64,000 bases of DNA from Laceyella tengchongensis (GCF_900182735.1 NZ_FXTU01000002.1:608147-672146), one strand, 5' to 3'. Shown: positions 32,470 through 41,807, counted from the stretch's first letter. A program made the numbers and translations. Notes: generated by a model not told the origin, from the letters alone.

Positions 32470-33858
32470 TTACATCTGCACCAGTTCACACACGGCTTCC
32501 ACATGCGCTGTCTGCGGAAACATATCAAACGGTTCAATCCCGGCAACCCGATACCCGCTCTTCAACAACTGCGCACAATCTTTGGCCAACGTCGCTGGAT
32601 TGCAAGAAACATATACCACGCGCGGCACCTTTGTCCGCATCAGAGCCTGCAACAAAGGCTGTCCCAATCCGGTCCGTGGCGGGTCTACCACGATAACATC
32701 CGGCCGCAATCCTTCTTTGATCCACTTGGGCAAAAGCGTTTCCGCCGCACCCACGTAATATTCGGCATGGGCGATACCGTTTAATTTGGCATTCTCCTTG
32801 GCATCGGCAACGGCTTCAGGCACCGTATCCATGCCGATGACACGCTTCGCTTCAGAAGCCAACCACAAGCCGATGGTTCCCGCTCCGCAATAGGCGTCAA
32901 TCACGGTTTCTGTCCCTGTCAGGCGAGCCGCTCGTTTGACCGCGTCATACAGCCGGACGGTCTGGGCGGGATTCAGCTGAAAGAAGGCCCGGGCGGATAA
33001 CGCAAACGTCAATTCTCCCAATCGTTCAATCAGCTTCTCATTCCCCCACAACAGCCGGGATTCCTCTCCAAAAACAAGTGAGGTTTTATCTGGATTGTGG
33101 TTCAGCACTACGCTTTTCACTTGAGGTAGCCGTCGGGTCACTTCACGCACAAAAGCTTCTTCTTCGGGAAATGATTTCGTCCGGGTGACCAACACCAACT
33201 GGATTTCTTCTGTGGCGAAAGCAATCCGCCCCACCAGATGCCTGAGTGTGCCGCGATGTTTCCGCTCATCATAGATATCCACCCCCAACTCCTCCACCAG
33301 TCGCTTGGCTTCGTAGAGGGCTTCGTTCAGCTTGGGATGTTGCACCATGCATGCACTCGCATCAACCAATTGGTGGGAAGCGGCGGAAAACATGCCCATG
33401 GAGACTTGACCGCCCATACGCCGCAAAGGAAATTGCGCCTTGTTGCGATACGACCACGGTTCATCCATCGTGACAGTCTCGCTGATCGGCACATCTCGCA
33501 AACCAGCGTACCTGGCGAAACTCTCGGCAACCAACTCCCGCTTCAAGCGCTTCTGCATCCGGCGGTCAATGTGCTGCAATTGGCACCCACCGCACTCCCG
33601 ATACACCGGACACGGCGGTTCCACCCGATAAGCCGATTTTTTCTTCACTTTTAATAGTTGGGCTTTGGCAAATTTGGGTTCCACTTGTACCACGCGGGCG
33701 ACCACGATTTCACCCGGTACAGCGCCTTCCACAAAAACCACTTGCTTTTGGTAGTGGCCTATGCCCTCGCCATTGATGCCGATGCGGCGGATGGGAAGCT
33801 GGATCACCTCCCCCCGCTTCAAGCGAATCTGTTTTGCTTGCTTGGTTGACTTGTTCAT
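32470..33858 (-). CDS. rlmCD: 23S rRNA (uracil-5-)-methyltransferase, RlmCD type
   Basis: A 462-residue TrmA/RlmD-family methyltransferase. Residues 12-70 form a TRAM domain, then the iron-sulfur cysteines in CPVYRECGGCQLQHI, a SAM-binding VIDAYCGAGTIGLWLA, and the catalytic VDPPRTGLGQ and VYVSCNPATLAKD with the nucleophilic Cys. In B. subtilis one enzyme (RlmCD) methylates both U747 and U1939 of 23S rRNA. ATG 33858 follows AAGGAAAGG. The Gly-rich GINGEGIG is normal in the TRAM part. Confidence 0.9.
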   Translation of the reverse strand: MNKSTKQAKQIRLKRGEVIQLPIRRIGINGEGIGHYQKQVVFVEGAVPGEIVVARVVQVEPKFAKAQLLKVKKKSAYRVEPPCPVYRECGGCQLQHIDRRMQKRLKRELVAESFARYAGLRDVPISETVTMDEPWSYRNKAQFPLRRMGGQVSMGMFSAASHQLVDASACMVQHPKLNEALYEAKRLVEELGVDIYDERKHRGTLRHLVGRIAFATEEIQLVLVTRTKSFPEEEAFVREVTRRLPQVKSVVLNHNPDKTSLVFGEESRLLWGNEKLIERLGELTFALSARAFFQLNPAQTVRLYDAVKRAARLTGTETVIDAYCGAGTIGLWLASEAKRVIGMDTVPEAVADAKENAKLNGIAHAEYYVGAAETLLPKWIKEGLRPDVIVVDPPRTGLGQPLLQALMRTKVPRVVYVSCNPATLAKDCAQLLKSGYRVAGIEPFDMFPQTAHVEAVCELVQM

Positions 33859-33944
33859 CTGCCGTTTTCCTTTCCTTAATAAATGCGCTTATCCTATTGT
33901 ACCCGAAACAATTTGAAAACGCAGGTCTGACGGCAGGTGATCCC

Positions 33945-33972
33945 TAAAAAAAGACGGCCATTAGTGGCCGCC
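33945..33972 (-). terminator. Intrinsic terminator of hom
   Basis: On the minus strand GGCGGCCA and TGGCCGTC form a stem with a 4-base loop, followed by seven T. It lies 39 bases after the hom stop codon. Confidence 0.85.
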
Positions 33973-34010
33973 AGACTAACTAAAAAACCGAAAGCTTGAA
34001 TTCTGCCTGT

Positions 34011-35327
34011 TCACTGGTCGCCCGCCGCTTTAGCCAACGGCACCGCCTTAGAGCCCCATGGAACTCCTCCGCCCACAACGGGACGGTTTGCGTGCCAAGT
34101 CACTGCCAAGCTCCGCTCACGCAACAAGCGGTCCGCTTGCCCTCGCTCCCATCCGTTGGCGATCAACGCTAACCACGTCGTTTCCCCCTCTTGCGCCGCC
34201 TTCCATGCCTGCACCGATAGATCCGCCCGCTCCAGGTGCCCGACCACTTGGCCAGCCGATGCTTGCGCGGACGGAAAAGACAAGAGATGAAAGCGCGAGC
34301 CGTCTCCATCCGCACTCTCTAATAACAATGCGCGGGGAGCCGCTTTGCCGGCGGTCTGTCCCGTCAGCCGCCACAAGTTGCACAAATCCTCCACCACAGC
34401 ACTGGCGGTCGGCTTCTCACCCGCCCCCTGGCCGATCAGCGTAAGATCCTGAACAAAGTCCCCCTCCACATGCACGGCATTGTACACATCGTTCACATTG
34501 GACAAGGGATGGGACAGCGGCAACAGGGTCGGGGATACCGAGCAGGACACTGGGCCGTTTTCACCATATTGTTCAGCAGAAGCGAGCAATTTAACCGCAA
34601 AACCAAGTTGATCGGCCAAGTCCAATTCGATCGGGGAGACCTGCGTGATGCCCACCCGCTGAATTTGATCGACAGGCACATGCACATCAAAAGCGAGGCG
34701 CGAGAGAATCGACAGTTTATGGGCAGCATCGATCCCCTCGACATCTGCCGTCGGGTCCGCTTCAGCGTATCCCTTTTGTTGCGCTTCTATCAATATGTCC
34801 TCATACGTACGACCTTCGTCCTTCATTTTGGTTAATATGAAGTTGGTTGTACCGTTCAATATTCCCGAAACTTTACATATGCGATTGGCCTTCAGGAAAT
34901 GGGATACCGTACCGATAATCGGAATTCCGCCGCCCACACTGGCTTCATAAGCCAACTTCACACCAAACCGCTTTGCCCATGAGCGCAATTCTTCCCCATG
35001 GCGGGCCAACAACTCCTTGTTGGCGGACACAACGTGACAACCGTTTTCCATTGCCCGCCGCAAATAATCACGGGTAGGTTCGACGCCTCCCATCACTTCG
35101 ATGACCACATCTACCTCGCGGGCCAGTACTTCGTCAAAACTGGTGGTCAACAACGATTGCGTTCCTTCCACTTGGCGTTCTTTGTTGATATCGCGCACCA
35201 AGATGGCCTCCACCGTTACCCACATGCCCGTGCGCCGGGCGATCACGTCTTGGTTGCTTTGAATCATCTTCCACACGCCGGTGCCTACCGTTCCCAAGCC
35301 CAACAGTGCCACTCGCACCTGTTCCAT
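34011..35327 (-). CDS. hom: Homoserine dehydrogenase
   Basis: A 438-residue enzyme of the aspartate family pathway that reduces aspartate semialdehyde to homoserine. NAD(P)-binding LLGLGTVGTGVWKMI is at residues 9-23, the catalytic region GILNGTTNFILTKM with following Lys near residue 200, and a C-terminal ACT-like regulatory domain from about 350. ATG 35327 follows GGAGGG. Controlled by the SAM-I riboswitch at 35413-35526 through the terminator at 35363-35395, so it serves methionine synthesis. thrC and thrB, often downstream, are absent here. Confidence 0.93.
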   Translation of the reverse strand: MEQVRVALLGLGTVGTGVWKMIQSNQDVIARRTGMWVTVEAILVRDINKERQVEGTQSLLTTSFDEVLAREVDVVIEVMGGVEPTRDYLRRAMENGCHVVSANKELLARHGEELRSWAKRFGVKLAYEASVGGGIPIIGTVSHFLKANRICKVSGILNGTTNFILTKMKDEGRTYEDILIEAQQKGYAEADPTADVEGIDAAHKLSILSRLAFDVHVPVDQIQRVGITQVSPIELDLADQLGFAVKLLASAEQYGENGPVSCSVSPTLLPLSHPLSNVNDVYNAVHVEGDFVQDLTLIGQGAGEKPTASAVVEDLCNLWRLTGQTAGKAAPRALLLESADGDGSRFHLLSFPSAQASAGQVVGHLERADLSVQAWKAAQEGETTWLALIANGWERGQADRLLRERSLAVTWHANRPVVGGGVPWGSKAVPLAKAAGDQ

Positions 35328-35362
35328 CCCAATCCCTCCAAATGATTGTGTTTGAATATAGA

Positions 35363-35395
35363 AAAAACCCTCTTCTAGATAAGAAGAGGGTTTTT
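35363..35395 (-). terminator. Riboswitch-controlled terminator ahead of hom
   Basis: AAAACCCTCTTC and GAAGAGGGTTTT pair around a TATC/TCTA loop and are followed by T. The 5' side contains CTTCTTATC, which can instead pair with GATAAGAAG, the 3' strand of the riboswitch closing stem. This is the expected antiterminator of a SAM-I switch that is off when SAM is bound. Confidence 0.85.
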
Positions 35396-35412
35396 GCACA
35401 CGACGAAACCAT

Positions 35413-35526
35413 TCTTCTTATCTCTCAGTGCTACATGTGCACTGCAGGATTTGGCACCTTCCGGTAAGGATATACCGAGGTTGCCGGGCTTCATCGGGCC
35501 AGTCCCTCCGCCACTCTGGATAAGAA
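35413..35526 (-). promoter_or_regulatory. SAM-I riboswitch (S-box)
   Basis: Classical S-box sequence on the minus strand: TTCTTATCCAGAGTGGCGGA, then GGGACTGGCCC, GATGAAGCCCGGCAACC, and AAGGTGCCAAATCC, closed by GATAAGAA. P1 pairs 35526-35519 with 35422-35415. These match the conserved core of SAM-I. High SAM lets P1 form and the downstream terminator stop transcription of hom. Confidence 0.95.
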
Positions 35527-35565
35527 AATCGTACAACCGATATCGTTTTTCCAATATTTTTATTT

Positions 35566-35594
35566 ATTATGGGCTAACCGAGGATACTTGTCAA
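35566..35594 (-). promoter_or_regulatory. Sigma-A promoter of the hom riboswitch transcript
   Basis: On the minus strand TTGACA (35594-35589), 17-base spacer, CATAAT (35571-35566), about 40 bases upstream of the riboswitch. Confidence 0.75.
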
Positions 35595-35611
35595 TCATTA
35601 AAAAGAAAATG

Positions 35612-36622
35612 TCATTCCACAATCGTGTTGCGTAACAATCCCAACCGTTCGATCTCCAACTCTACCACATCTCCAGGTTGGAGATAAGGATGGACTTCCT
35701 CACCTAACTCCAACAAGCAGCCTGTGCCCACCGTGCCCGATCCGATCACGTCTCCAGGTACCAATTCGCACTCAGCAGACGCTCGTTCAATCATTTGCGC
35801 GAAGGTCCAATGCAAATCTTTGGTATTCCCTTTGGATAGCTCACGGCCATTGACACGCGCGCGCATCGTAAGCGACCAGCGCTCTCCGGCGCGGCAGTCT
35901 TCCAATTCATCTGTCGTCACCAACCAGGGGCCGAGCGACGTGGCGAAGTCTTTCCCTTTCGCCGGCCCAAGCCCGACCGCCACCTCTTGCAGTTGGGCGT
36001 CGCGGGCACTCCAATCATTCATGATCATGAAGCCAGCGATATGGGCAAGAGCTTCTTCGCGCTTGATGTTCTTTCCCCTTTTGCCGATGACGCAGGCAAT
36101 CTCCAATTCATAGTCAAGCTGATTGGTGTACGCCGGTTTCTTCACAGGCGCTTCCGGGCCAATCACTGCCTGATGGTTGGAAAAATAAAAAACGGGGATT
36201 TCATACCACTGCGGTACCATGCCCAATCCCCGCTTTTGGCGGCATGTCCGTACATGTTCTTCAAATGCGTAGAAATCGCGCAGGCTACTCGGCGTCGCGA
36301 TCGGCGCAAATAGATCCACTTCCGCCAAAGCTAATGCCACCGGTTCCCCTTCCACTTGCAAGCGCAACCAATCTCTCTGCCCCAGTGCTTGATCCAATCG
36401 TTGCAGAAAGTCGCGCTCCTGTTCGCCCCGTTGCAAAAACGTAAGCATGTCGGTGGCGAGACGATAAGGAAAGACGAGGTTTTGCGCCAACTCCATGCAC
36501 TGCTGTGCCAGCCCGACATCGATCACATGCCCGTCCCGCACCCAGCCCAAACGGGCCAGCATCCCATCCTGTGATTGAATATTGAGTTCATCCGCTTTGA
36601 CCATATAAGTAACCAACTTCAT
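35612..36622 (-). CDS. Fumarylacetoacetate hydrolase family protein
   Basis: A 336-residue FAH-family protein. Metal-binding acidic residues are in LDYELEIACVIGKRGKNI (near 170) and MIMNDWSARDAQ (near 205), followed by GTVGTGCLLELGEE at the C-terminal end. It may act in aromatic or other ketoacid breakdown; a true fumarylacetoacetase cannot be separated from related hydrolases or decarboxylases by sequence alone. ATG 36622 follows GGAGGGGAGGG. Confidence 0.8.
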   Translation of the reverse strand: MKLVTYMVKADELNIQSQDGMLARLGWVRDGHVIDVGLAQQCMELAQNLVFPYRLATDMLTFLQRGEQERDFLQRLDQALGQRDWLRLQVEGEPVALALAEVDLFAPIATPSSLRDFYAFEEHVRTCRQKRGLGMVPQWYEIPVFYFSNHQAVIGPEAPVKKPAYTNQLDYELEIACVIGKRGKNIKREEALAHIAGFMIMNDWSARDAQLQEVAVGLGPAKGKDFATSLGPWLVTTDELEDCRAGERWSLTMRARVNGRELSKGNTKDLHWTFAQMIERASAECELVPGDVIGSGTVGTGCLLELGEEVHPYLQPGDVVELEIERLGLLRNTIVE

Positions 36623-36702
36623 CCACTTTCCCTCCCCTCCTTTTTACAATATTCCAACTTTGAATCGTTTAGCAAGCGGCGAAATGATTCATCCCACCGC
36701 GA

Positions 36703-36732
36703 ATAAAAAAACAGACTTCATTACAAAGTCTG
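36703..36732 (-). terminator. Intrinsic terminator of the glycosyltransferase gene
   Basis: On the minus strand CAGACTT and AAGTCTG form a stem and are followed by TTTTTTT. The stop codon of the gene lies in the loop. Confidence 0.85.
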
Positions 36733-37845
36733 CAAAATGGGAGCTTTGGCATTGCATGTCTCTTTGACGATTCTCTGACACGCGTCTGATGACATCAGCA
36801 CCCCAAACCGTTCGCGCATCCGCCCCAATTGCAACGGCGAATCGAGCAGTTTGGAGACTTGCAGGCGAATGGTTGACGGACGCGTAATCATGGCGACGCG
36901 ATGGTGCAAGAGATATTGCTGATTAGCTTCTTCCTGACCCGGGAAAGCTTCGAACAACAGCATCGGCAACTGTTTAGCAATCGCTTCAGTGATGGTCACC
37001 CCACCCGGCTTGGTGATCAAAAGGTCGGCAGCGGACATCCATATGGGTACATCGGTGCGGTACCCTTCAATCCGTATGTGCGGTGCGACAAACTGCCGGG
37101 TCAGCCGCTCAAACAATCCCCGATTCTTCCCTGTCAGCACCACCAACTGCAAATGGTCCAACTCTTGCAATTCGCCCACAACTTGTTCCAACGGTCCCAG
37201 GCCAGTGCCTCCGCCCATGACGAGCACCACCGGGCGCACGGGGGACAACCCCAACCGGCGGCACGCCTCTTGCTTGGATACATGCTCATAAAATGTGGGA
37301 TTGACCGGAATGCCGGTCTCAATCAATGACAACCCGGTTTGCCACTGTATCCGCTCAAACTGATGCCAATTGGGCAATTTTTTGGGCACGCACAACACAT
37401 GGGGCACGCGAGCGAGCCAAATGGGATGCAACTCATAATCCGTCACCACCCCAACCGTCGGGATCTCTTCGTAGATGTCCGGACACATGAGCAATCCGAA
37501 AGGATGGGTGGTCACAATTTTGGTTGGCTCCGTCACGCGAATCAGCTGATTCAACCTTTTGCGAATGGACCAACCCATCTTTTCAATCACTTCACTAGAA
37601 ACGTATCGAATGACTTTGTTATGGTGAGTCCAATCATATAAATAATAGTATAAGGTCGGAAACTTACTTAGCATGCCGTGATATCCGGACTGCAACAGGG
37701 GATGAAAACTGTTTGGAATGAGTTGCAGCAGATCAACGACTTCCGCGGTGACGTTCGATTGTTTATTAAACTCGCACGCCAACGCTTTGGCGGCGGAGTT
37801 GTGGCCTGTCCCAAATCCCATTGTAAGCAAGAGTATGCGTTCGAT
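36721..37845 (-). CDS. GT28 family glycosyltransferase (MGDG synthase/UgtP-like)
   Basis: A protein of about 374 residues in the monogalactosyldiacylglycerol synthase/diacylglycerol glucosyltransferase family. Visible elements: MGFGTGHNSAAKAL (acceptor side), VTDYELHPIW, VVLVMGGGTGLGPLEQ, and the donor-site ADLLITKPGGVTITEA. It would glycosylate a lipid at the membrane. Start is uncertain: AAGGAGG is best spaced for an ATC codon at 37845 (IERILLLTMGFGTGHN), the N-terminus expected from relatives. A TTG at 37830 or an ATG at 37821 would cut into the first beta strand. A GTG at 37850 is in the wrong frame. Confidence 0.8.
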   Translation of the reverse strand: MERILLLTMGFGTGHNSAAKALACEFNKQSNVTAEVVDLLQLIPNSFHPLLQSGYHGMLSKFPTLYYYLYDWTHHNKVIRYVSSEVIEKMGWSIRKRLNQLIRVTEPTKIVTTHPFGLLMCPDIYEEIPTVGVVTDYELHPIWLARVPHVLCVPKKLPNWHQFERIQWQTGLSLIETGIPVNPTFYEHVSKQEACRRLGLSPVRPVVLVMGGGTGLGPLEQVVGELQELDHLQLVVLTGKNRGLFERLTRQFVAPHIRIEGYRTDVPIWMSAADLLITKPGGVTITEAIAKQLPMLLFEAFPGQEEANQQYLLHHRVAMITRPSTIRLQVSKLLDSPLQLGRMRERFGVLMSSDACQRIVKETCNAKAPILQTL

Positions 37846-37958
37846 GGCACTCCCCTCCTTAACCCATCTTCCCCATTATAGCGCGCTCATTTAGCGCATA
37901 TATATGAATCTGTTGATTTCTTTACTAATCTTAACTAACTGTTCATACAGATTTGCCC

Positions 37959-38240
37959 TCATTTCCGGTTGTGAGCCAACGAGGCCTCGGCCATGCGCAC
38001 CAGTTCTTTAACCATGCTTCCTCCGATGGCTCCGCCGATCTTGCCGGCGTCCTCAGCCTTCAGCTCTCCGTTCCCCCGCTCCTGAAACGGAATGCCTAAT
38101 TGCTTGGCTACTTCCATACTTACGTCATCTGGGCTTGCGATATGCTTGCCCAACGCCTTGCCCATCACATTCTTCTTAAGCAAATCCATTCCCTGTCTGG
38201 CTGCGGGATTGAGCAACCGTTTTTTTCTTTTACGCGCCAT
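37959..38240 (-). CDS. Alpha/beta-type small acid-soluble spore protein
   Basis: A 93-residue SASP-like protein. The protease-cleavage-like EVAKQLGIPF is in the middle and the DNA-binding-like KIGGAIGGSMVKELVRMAE near the C-terminus. An unusually basic N-terminal extension (ARKRKKRLL) precedes the core. Such proteins coat DNA in the spore core. ATG 38240 has GGAGGGGATGTG upstream. The extension and the K-Q-L instead of E-F-G around the cleavage site are unlike the major SASPs, so this is a minor type. Confidence 0.8.
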   Translation of the reverse strand: MARKRKKRLLNPAARQGMDLLKKNVMGKALGKHIASPDDVSMEVAKQLGIPFQERGNGELKAEDAGKIGGAIGGSMVKELVRMAEASLAHNRK

Positions 38241-38370
38241 CACATCCCCTCCTTGATGGATAGTCTGCGACAACACCTTGGCAAATATAAGGGGTGAACT
38301 TTTTTTATTCTACACTTTTTGTTCACAGGGCGCAAAAGCGCACACTTCGCCCCGGAATGCCGCCAAAGCA

Positions 38371-38401
38371 AAAAAAGCGCAACCCCATAACGGGTTGCGC
38401 T
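38371..38401 (-). terminator. Intrinsic terminator of sodA
   Basis: AGCGCAACCC and GGGTTGCGCT pair across a 6-base loop, followed on the minus strand by TTTTTTT. Confidence 0.9.
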
Positions 38402-38407
38402 CCCCCA

Positions 38408-39019
38408 TTATCCGCGCGCGGCGAGATAACGTTTGTTTACTTCTTCCCAGTTGACCACATTCCAGAAAGCCTCGATGTAAGCCGGACGCTTGTTTTGGTA
38501 TTTGAGGTAGTAAGCGTGCTCCCATACGTCCAGGCCCAAGATCGGTGTGGCCCCTTCCATCAGCGGGCTGTCTTGGTTAGGGGTGCTGGTCACAGCTAGC
38601 TTGCCGTCTTTCACAACCAACCAAGCCCAACCGCTACCGAAGCGCTTGGTCGCCGCATCGGTGAATTGTTTCTTGAAGCTGTCGAAATCGCCGAAGGTAT
38701 CTTTGATCGCTTGAGCTACTTCACCGGTCGGTTCACCGCCGCCATTTGGGCTCAAGATTTCCCAGAACAGGCTGTGGTTAGCGTGGCCACCACCGTTGTT
38801 ACGAACAGCGGTGCGCACATTTTCTGGCAGTGCATCCAGGTTGGAGATCAATGCTTCCACGGAAGTAGCGCTCACTTCCACCCCTTCCAGAGCGGCGTTC
38901 AAGTTGTTCACATATGTGGCATGATGGCGGTCATGGTGGATTTCCATGGTTTGCGCGTCAATGTGCGGCTCCAAAGCATCAAAAGCGTAAGGCAATGCGG
39001 GCAGTTCGAATTTCGCCAT
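38408..39019 (-). CDS. sodA: Superoxide dismutase, Mn/Fe type
   Basis: A 203-residue enzyme. Metal ligands are visible: His27 region (EIHHDRHHATYVNNLN), NHSLFWEILSPNGGG, and the signature DVWEHAYYLKYQNKRPAYIEAF with Asp and His. It dismutates superoxide in the cytoplasm. The GGGEPTGEVAQAI segment and the D-V-W-E-H-A-Y-Y tail fit the Mn-type of Bacillales. ATG 39019 follows AGGAGGG. Confidence 0.95.
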   Translation of the reverse strand: MAKFELPALPYAFDALEPHIDAQTMEIHHDRHHATYVNNLNAALEGVEVSATSVEALISNLDALPENVRTAVRNNGGGHANHSLFWEILSPNGGGEPTGEVAQAIKDTFGDFDSFKKQFTDAATKRFGSGWAWLVVKDGKLAVTSTPNQDSPLMEGATPILGLDVWEHAYYLKYQNKRPAYIEAFWNVVNWEEVNKRYLAARG

Positions 39020-39162
39020 TCCAGAACCCTCCTATGTAATATGTCCACACTCCTATTCCCCACTCAAGGGGAGAAGAGCTGCTATCATGATTGCGTCTCA
39101 ATTTTTATTATGCAAAAAATCGGTGATGTTAGTCAACGAACTCACCCAAAAACTTATTTTTC

Positions 39163-40302
39163 TTAAGTGAACACCTTCATCAATTCGGTCACATCGTCCA
39201 GAATGTAATCCGCCCCCAGCTGCTCAAACTTGGCCCGCGCCGCCTGCCCGGTTAAACCTGTCAATGTGGCCGCAAAAGCGCAACCCATTTTTCTGGCTGC
39301 CAAAAAGTCAGCGACGGAATCCCCCACGATCAAAATCTCAGCGCCCTCTGCCAGCGGCAAAGCGCAATCGAGACACGCTTCTATGGAGGCCGACGCCCCC
39401 AAGAGAGCCTTGATATACGTATACGGTTCGGGTTTGCCGAGCGGTGCCTTTTCAGGATGGGCTTCCTCTGCGGCGATCACGTCTGATGCCGTGGCGATGT
39501 GCGACTCATCGAACAATCCGAATAGCCCCAGCTCTTTTAACGGCACTGCCGTTTCTTCAAAGGTGCGCCCGGTTCCGATGCCCACGGTAATCCCTTTCTC
39601 TTTGAGCCGCTTGAGCATCTCTCCCATCCGTTCAGGGGCGGCAATGGGAATTTCCTGTTGCAAAAATCCTACTTTTCCTGGCATGCGCACATCGACGCCT
39701 TCGCTTTTCCGGTACAATTCATCCCCCAGATACCACTCCTGATAAACGGAGTAACAGCATTCCCACAAGGCGCTGTTGCGTGAAAACTGCTTCACTTCTA
39801 CGCCAAACCAATCAGAGGCTAACTCGTTGAAATAGGTGAGCAAAGCCATCTTGTCCAAATGCTCTTGCCCCACGAAAAGTTCCGGGAACCGAGCGAACTC
39901 TGGCGTGAAACCATTCTTATCTTCGCCTGCCCACTGCTGGATTCCGACAAGGGCTTCTTCCGTGATCGGCTGGCTGACAAAAGCCTTCACTTCCGTCGGA
40001 TGCGCTGGATACAGATGTTTCAACAACAAGAGCAGCTGACCCGCAAAAGCGAGATATACCATGTCCCAATTGGAATTAAGCCCCCGTGTCTTCATCCAGT
40101 CCAAGACCCGATTGCGGTCGAACACCTGGTCCCGGATCAGCCGAATGGCGGATTCTTCCAGTTGAACATCATGCTCCGCTTGCGGCAACGCAAGGAAGTG
40201 GGGGGCATGCAACAATTCCCACACCGACAGAGCCGAAGCATCAAAACACCGCTCTTCACTCAAAAACACACCATCCACATCAAACAAAACCGTCTTATAC
40301 AC
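39163..40302 (-). CDS. HAD superfamily hydrolase
   Basis: A 379-residue HAD-type hydrolase. Motif I is LFDVDGVFLSEER at the N-terminus, motif II IGTGRTFEE near residue 235, and the acidic motif IV IVGDSVADFLAARKMGC near 325. The long insert between motifs I and II (about 200 residues) is a large cap domain. The substrate is unknown. GTG 40302 (ValTyrLysThr) has GGGGGAGGG seven bases upstream; the earlier TTG at 40320 has no site. Confidence 0.8.
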   Translation of the reverse strand: MYKTVLFDVDGVFLSEERCFDASALSVWELLHAPHFLALPQAEHDVQLEESAIRLIRDQVFDRNRVLDWMKTRGLNSNWDMVYLAFAGQLLLLLKHLYPAHPTEVKAFVSQPITEEALVGIQQWAGEDKNGFTPEFARFPELFVGQEHLDKMALLTYFNELASDWFGVEVKQFSRNSALWECCYSVYQEWYLGDELYRKSEGVDVRMPGKVGFLQQEIPIAAPERMGEMLKRLKEKGITVGIGTGRTFEETAVPLKELGLFGLFDESHIATASDVIAAEEAHPEKAPLGKPEPYTYIKALLGASASIEACLDCALPLAEGAEILIVGDSVADFLAARKMGCAFAATLTGLTGQAARAKFEQLGADYILDDVTELMKVFT

Positions 40303-40547
40303 CGCAAAACCCTCCCCCAAAGTGATGGCATTCGCTTTTACCTTGCCGTTGGTTATGAGATTGATGTTACCATCAATCCGCCGCCGACTTCTAGCCTTTA
40401 TCGCATTAATTCTTTATTAAAATGATGTCACACGCCATAAATCCACTTCCTACCAGCAGCACAGGCATCACTATCTGACAAGTAGAAGTCAAGTTAATGA
40501 TCTTACGATTATTTTTAAATATTTTTGATTATATAGTCTTCACAGGG

Positions 40548-40591
40548 AATTTGACATGAAGTATGATCGAAATAGAGGCATTTGTCAAATT
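40548..40591. promoter_or_regulatory. Inverted repeat upstream of the first L,D-transpeptidase
   Basis: AATTTGACA (40548-40556) and TGTCAAATT (40583-40591) are perfect inverted repeats 26 bases apart. The left arm contains a TTGACA that could be a -35 box. It may be an operator or an RNA hairpin in the leader of the gene starting at 40636. Confidence 0.4.
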
Positions 40592-40635
40592 TTGCCCGTC
40601 GCGAAAGGCTTTTTATTTAAAGGGAGGGGAACATA

Positions 40636-41781
40636 TTGTTCCATAGAAAGATACTTTTTAACATGGCCTTGATTGCCATCATCGCCTTAATGGCCACATT
40701 GATCATTCCACAACACAGCTTCGCGGCTTCAACTGACTACAAAATCGAAATTAACAAAAAAACGAACAAACTCTACTTATACAAAAATGGAAAAGTGAGC
40801 AAGGTGTACCCCGTGGCAACTGGGCGAACCAGCCAACTCACACCTGAAGGCACTTGGCCCGTGGTGGTCAAAATCAACAAGCCGGGCTGGAAAAACATCC
40901 CTGGTGGTCATCCCGACAATCCACTCGGGGAGCGTTGGAATGGCATCAGCGTCCGCGGCGACAACGGCCGCACCTATGGCATTCACGGGACAAACAATCC
41001 CCAATCAATTGGCAAACATGCCTCCAGCGGTTGCGTCCGGATGCACAACAAAGACGTGATTGAATTGTATAACACCATTTATGAAGGGACTCCGGTTTGG
41101 ATTCACTCCGGGACCAGCAACAACCAATGGCGTGGAGACAGCCGCGTCGGACTCAAACCCAAATCAGGGACAGCCACGATCACGGGTAGCAATGTCAACG
41201 CCCGTTCAGGCCCATCAACCGGTTCCTTCGTCATACAAACCCTAGCAAAAGGCACCCGCTTGGCGGTCACCGGCATTTCTGGCGATTGGTATCAAGTGAA
41301 ATTGGCCAATGGGCGCCTCGCATTTGTGTACAGTCCCTATGTGAAATATGAGGCCAAGGGGAGCAACCCACCCCCGGCATTCGGCATCCAACCGGCCACA
41401 GGGCAAGTGACGGTGACGGCTTCGGTCGCCAATGTCCGGTCCGCTCCAAGCCTATCCGCTTCCATTGTCACCAAAGCGAAAAAAGGCACCAAATTTACTT
41501 TGACCGGAACCAGCAAGGAATGGTTCCGCATCAAATTGTCTAATGGCAACACCGCATATCTGCACCACACGGTGGCCACCCGAAGCACAGCCTCCACTTC
41601 CACCGTAAAAGTGAGTGTCAATCTCGCCAATATCCGCGCCACGCCTTCTACTTCCGGCAAGGTGCTGCAACGCGTGGCCAAGGGCACGACACTGACCAAG
41701 ACGGGCATGTCGGGAGAGTGGGTACAAATCCGACTGAAAAGCGGAAGCACAGCATACATCCATCATTCTTGTGTTTCCTGA
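40636..41781 (+). CDS. L,D-transpeptidase (YkuD) with three SH3b domains
   Basis: A 381-residue exported protein. Signal peptide at residues 1-31 (ending PQHSFAA). The YkuD domain follows (about 35-160) with the catalytic IHGTNN...HASSGCVRM, and then three SH3b (SH3_3) domains at about 170-230, 255-310 and 320-380. It would crosslink peptidoglycan in 3-3 mode and bind the wall through the SH3b parts. TTG 40636 has AGGGAGGGG upstream. A close paralogue follows in tandem. Confidence 0.88.
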   Translation: MFHRKILFNMALIAIIALMATLIIPQHSFAASTDYKIEINKKTNKLYLYKNGKVSKVYPVATGRTSQLTPEGTWPVVVKINKPGWKNIPGGHPDNPLGERWNGISVRGDNGRTYGIHGTNNPQSIGKHASSGCVRMHNKDVIELYNTIYEGTPVWIHSGTSNNQWRGDSRVGLKPKSGTATITGSNVNARSGPSTGSFVIQTLAKGTRLAVTGISGDWYQVKLANGRLAFVYSPYVKYEAKGSNPPPAFGIQPATGQVTVTASVANVRSAPSLSASIVTKAKKGTKFTLTGTSKEWFRIKLSNGNTAYLHHTVATRSTASTSTVKVSVNLANIRATPSTSGKVLQRVAKGTTLTKTGMSGEWVQIRLKSGSTAYIHHSCVS

Positions 41782-41807
41782 AAATGCATAACCGCGACGG
41801 TCTTTAA

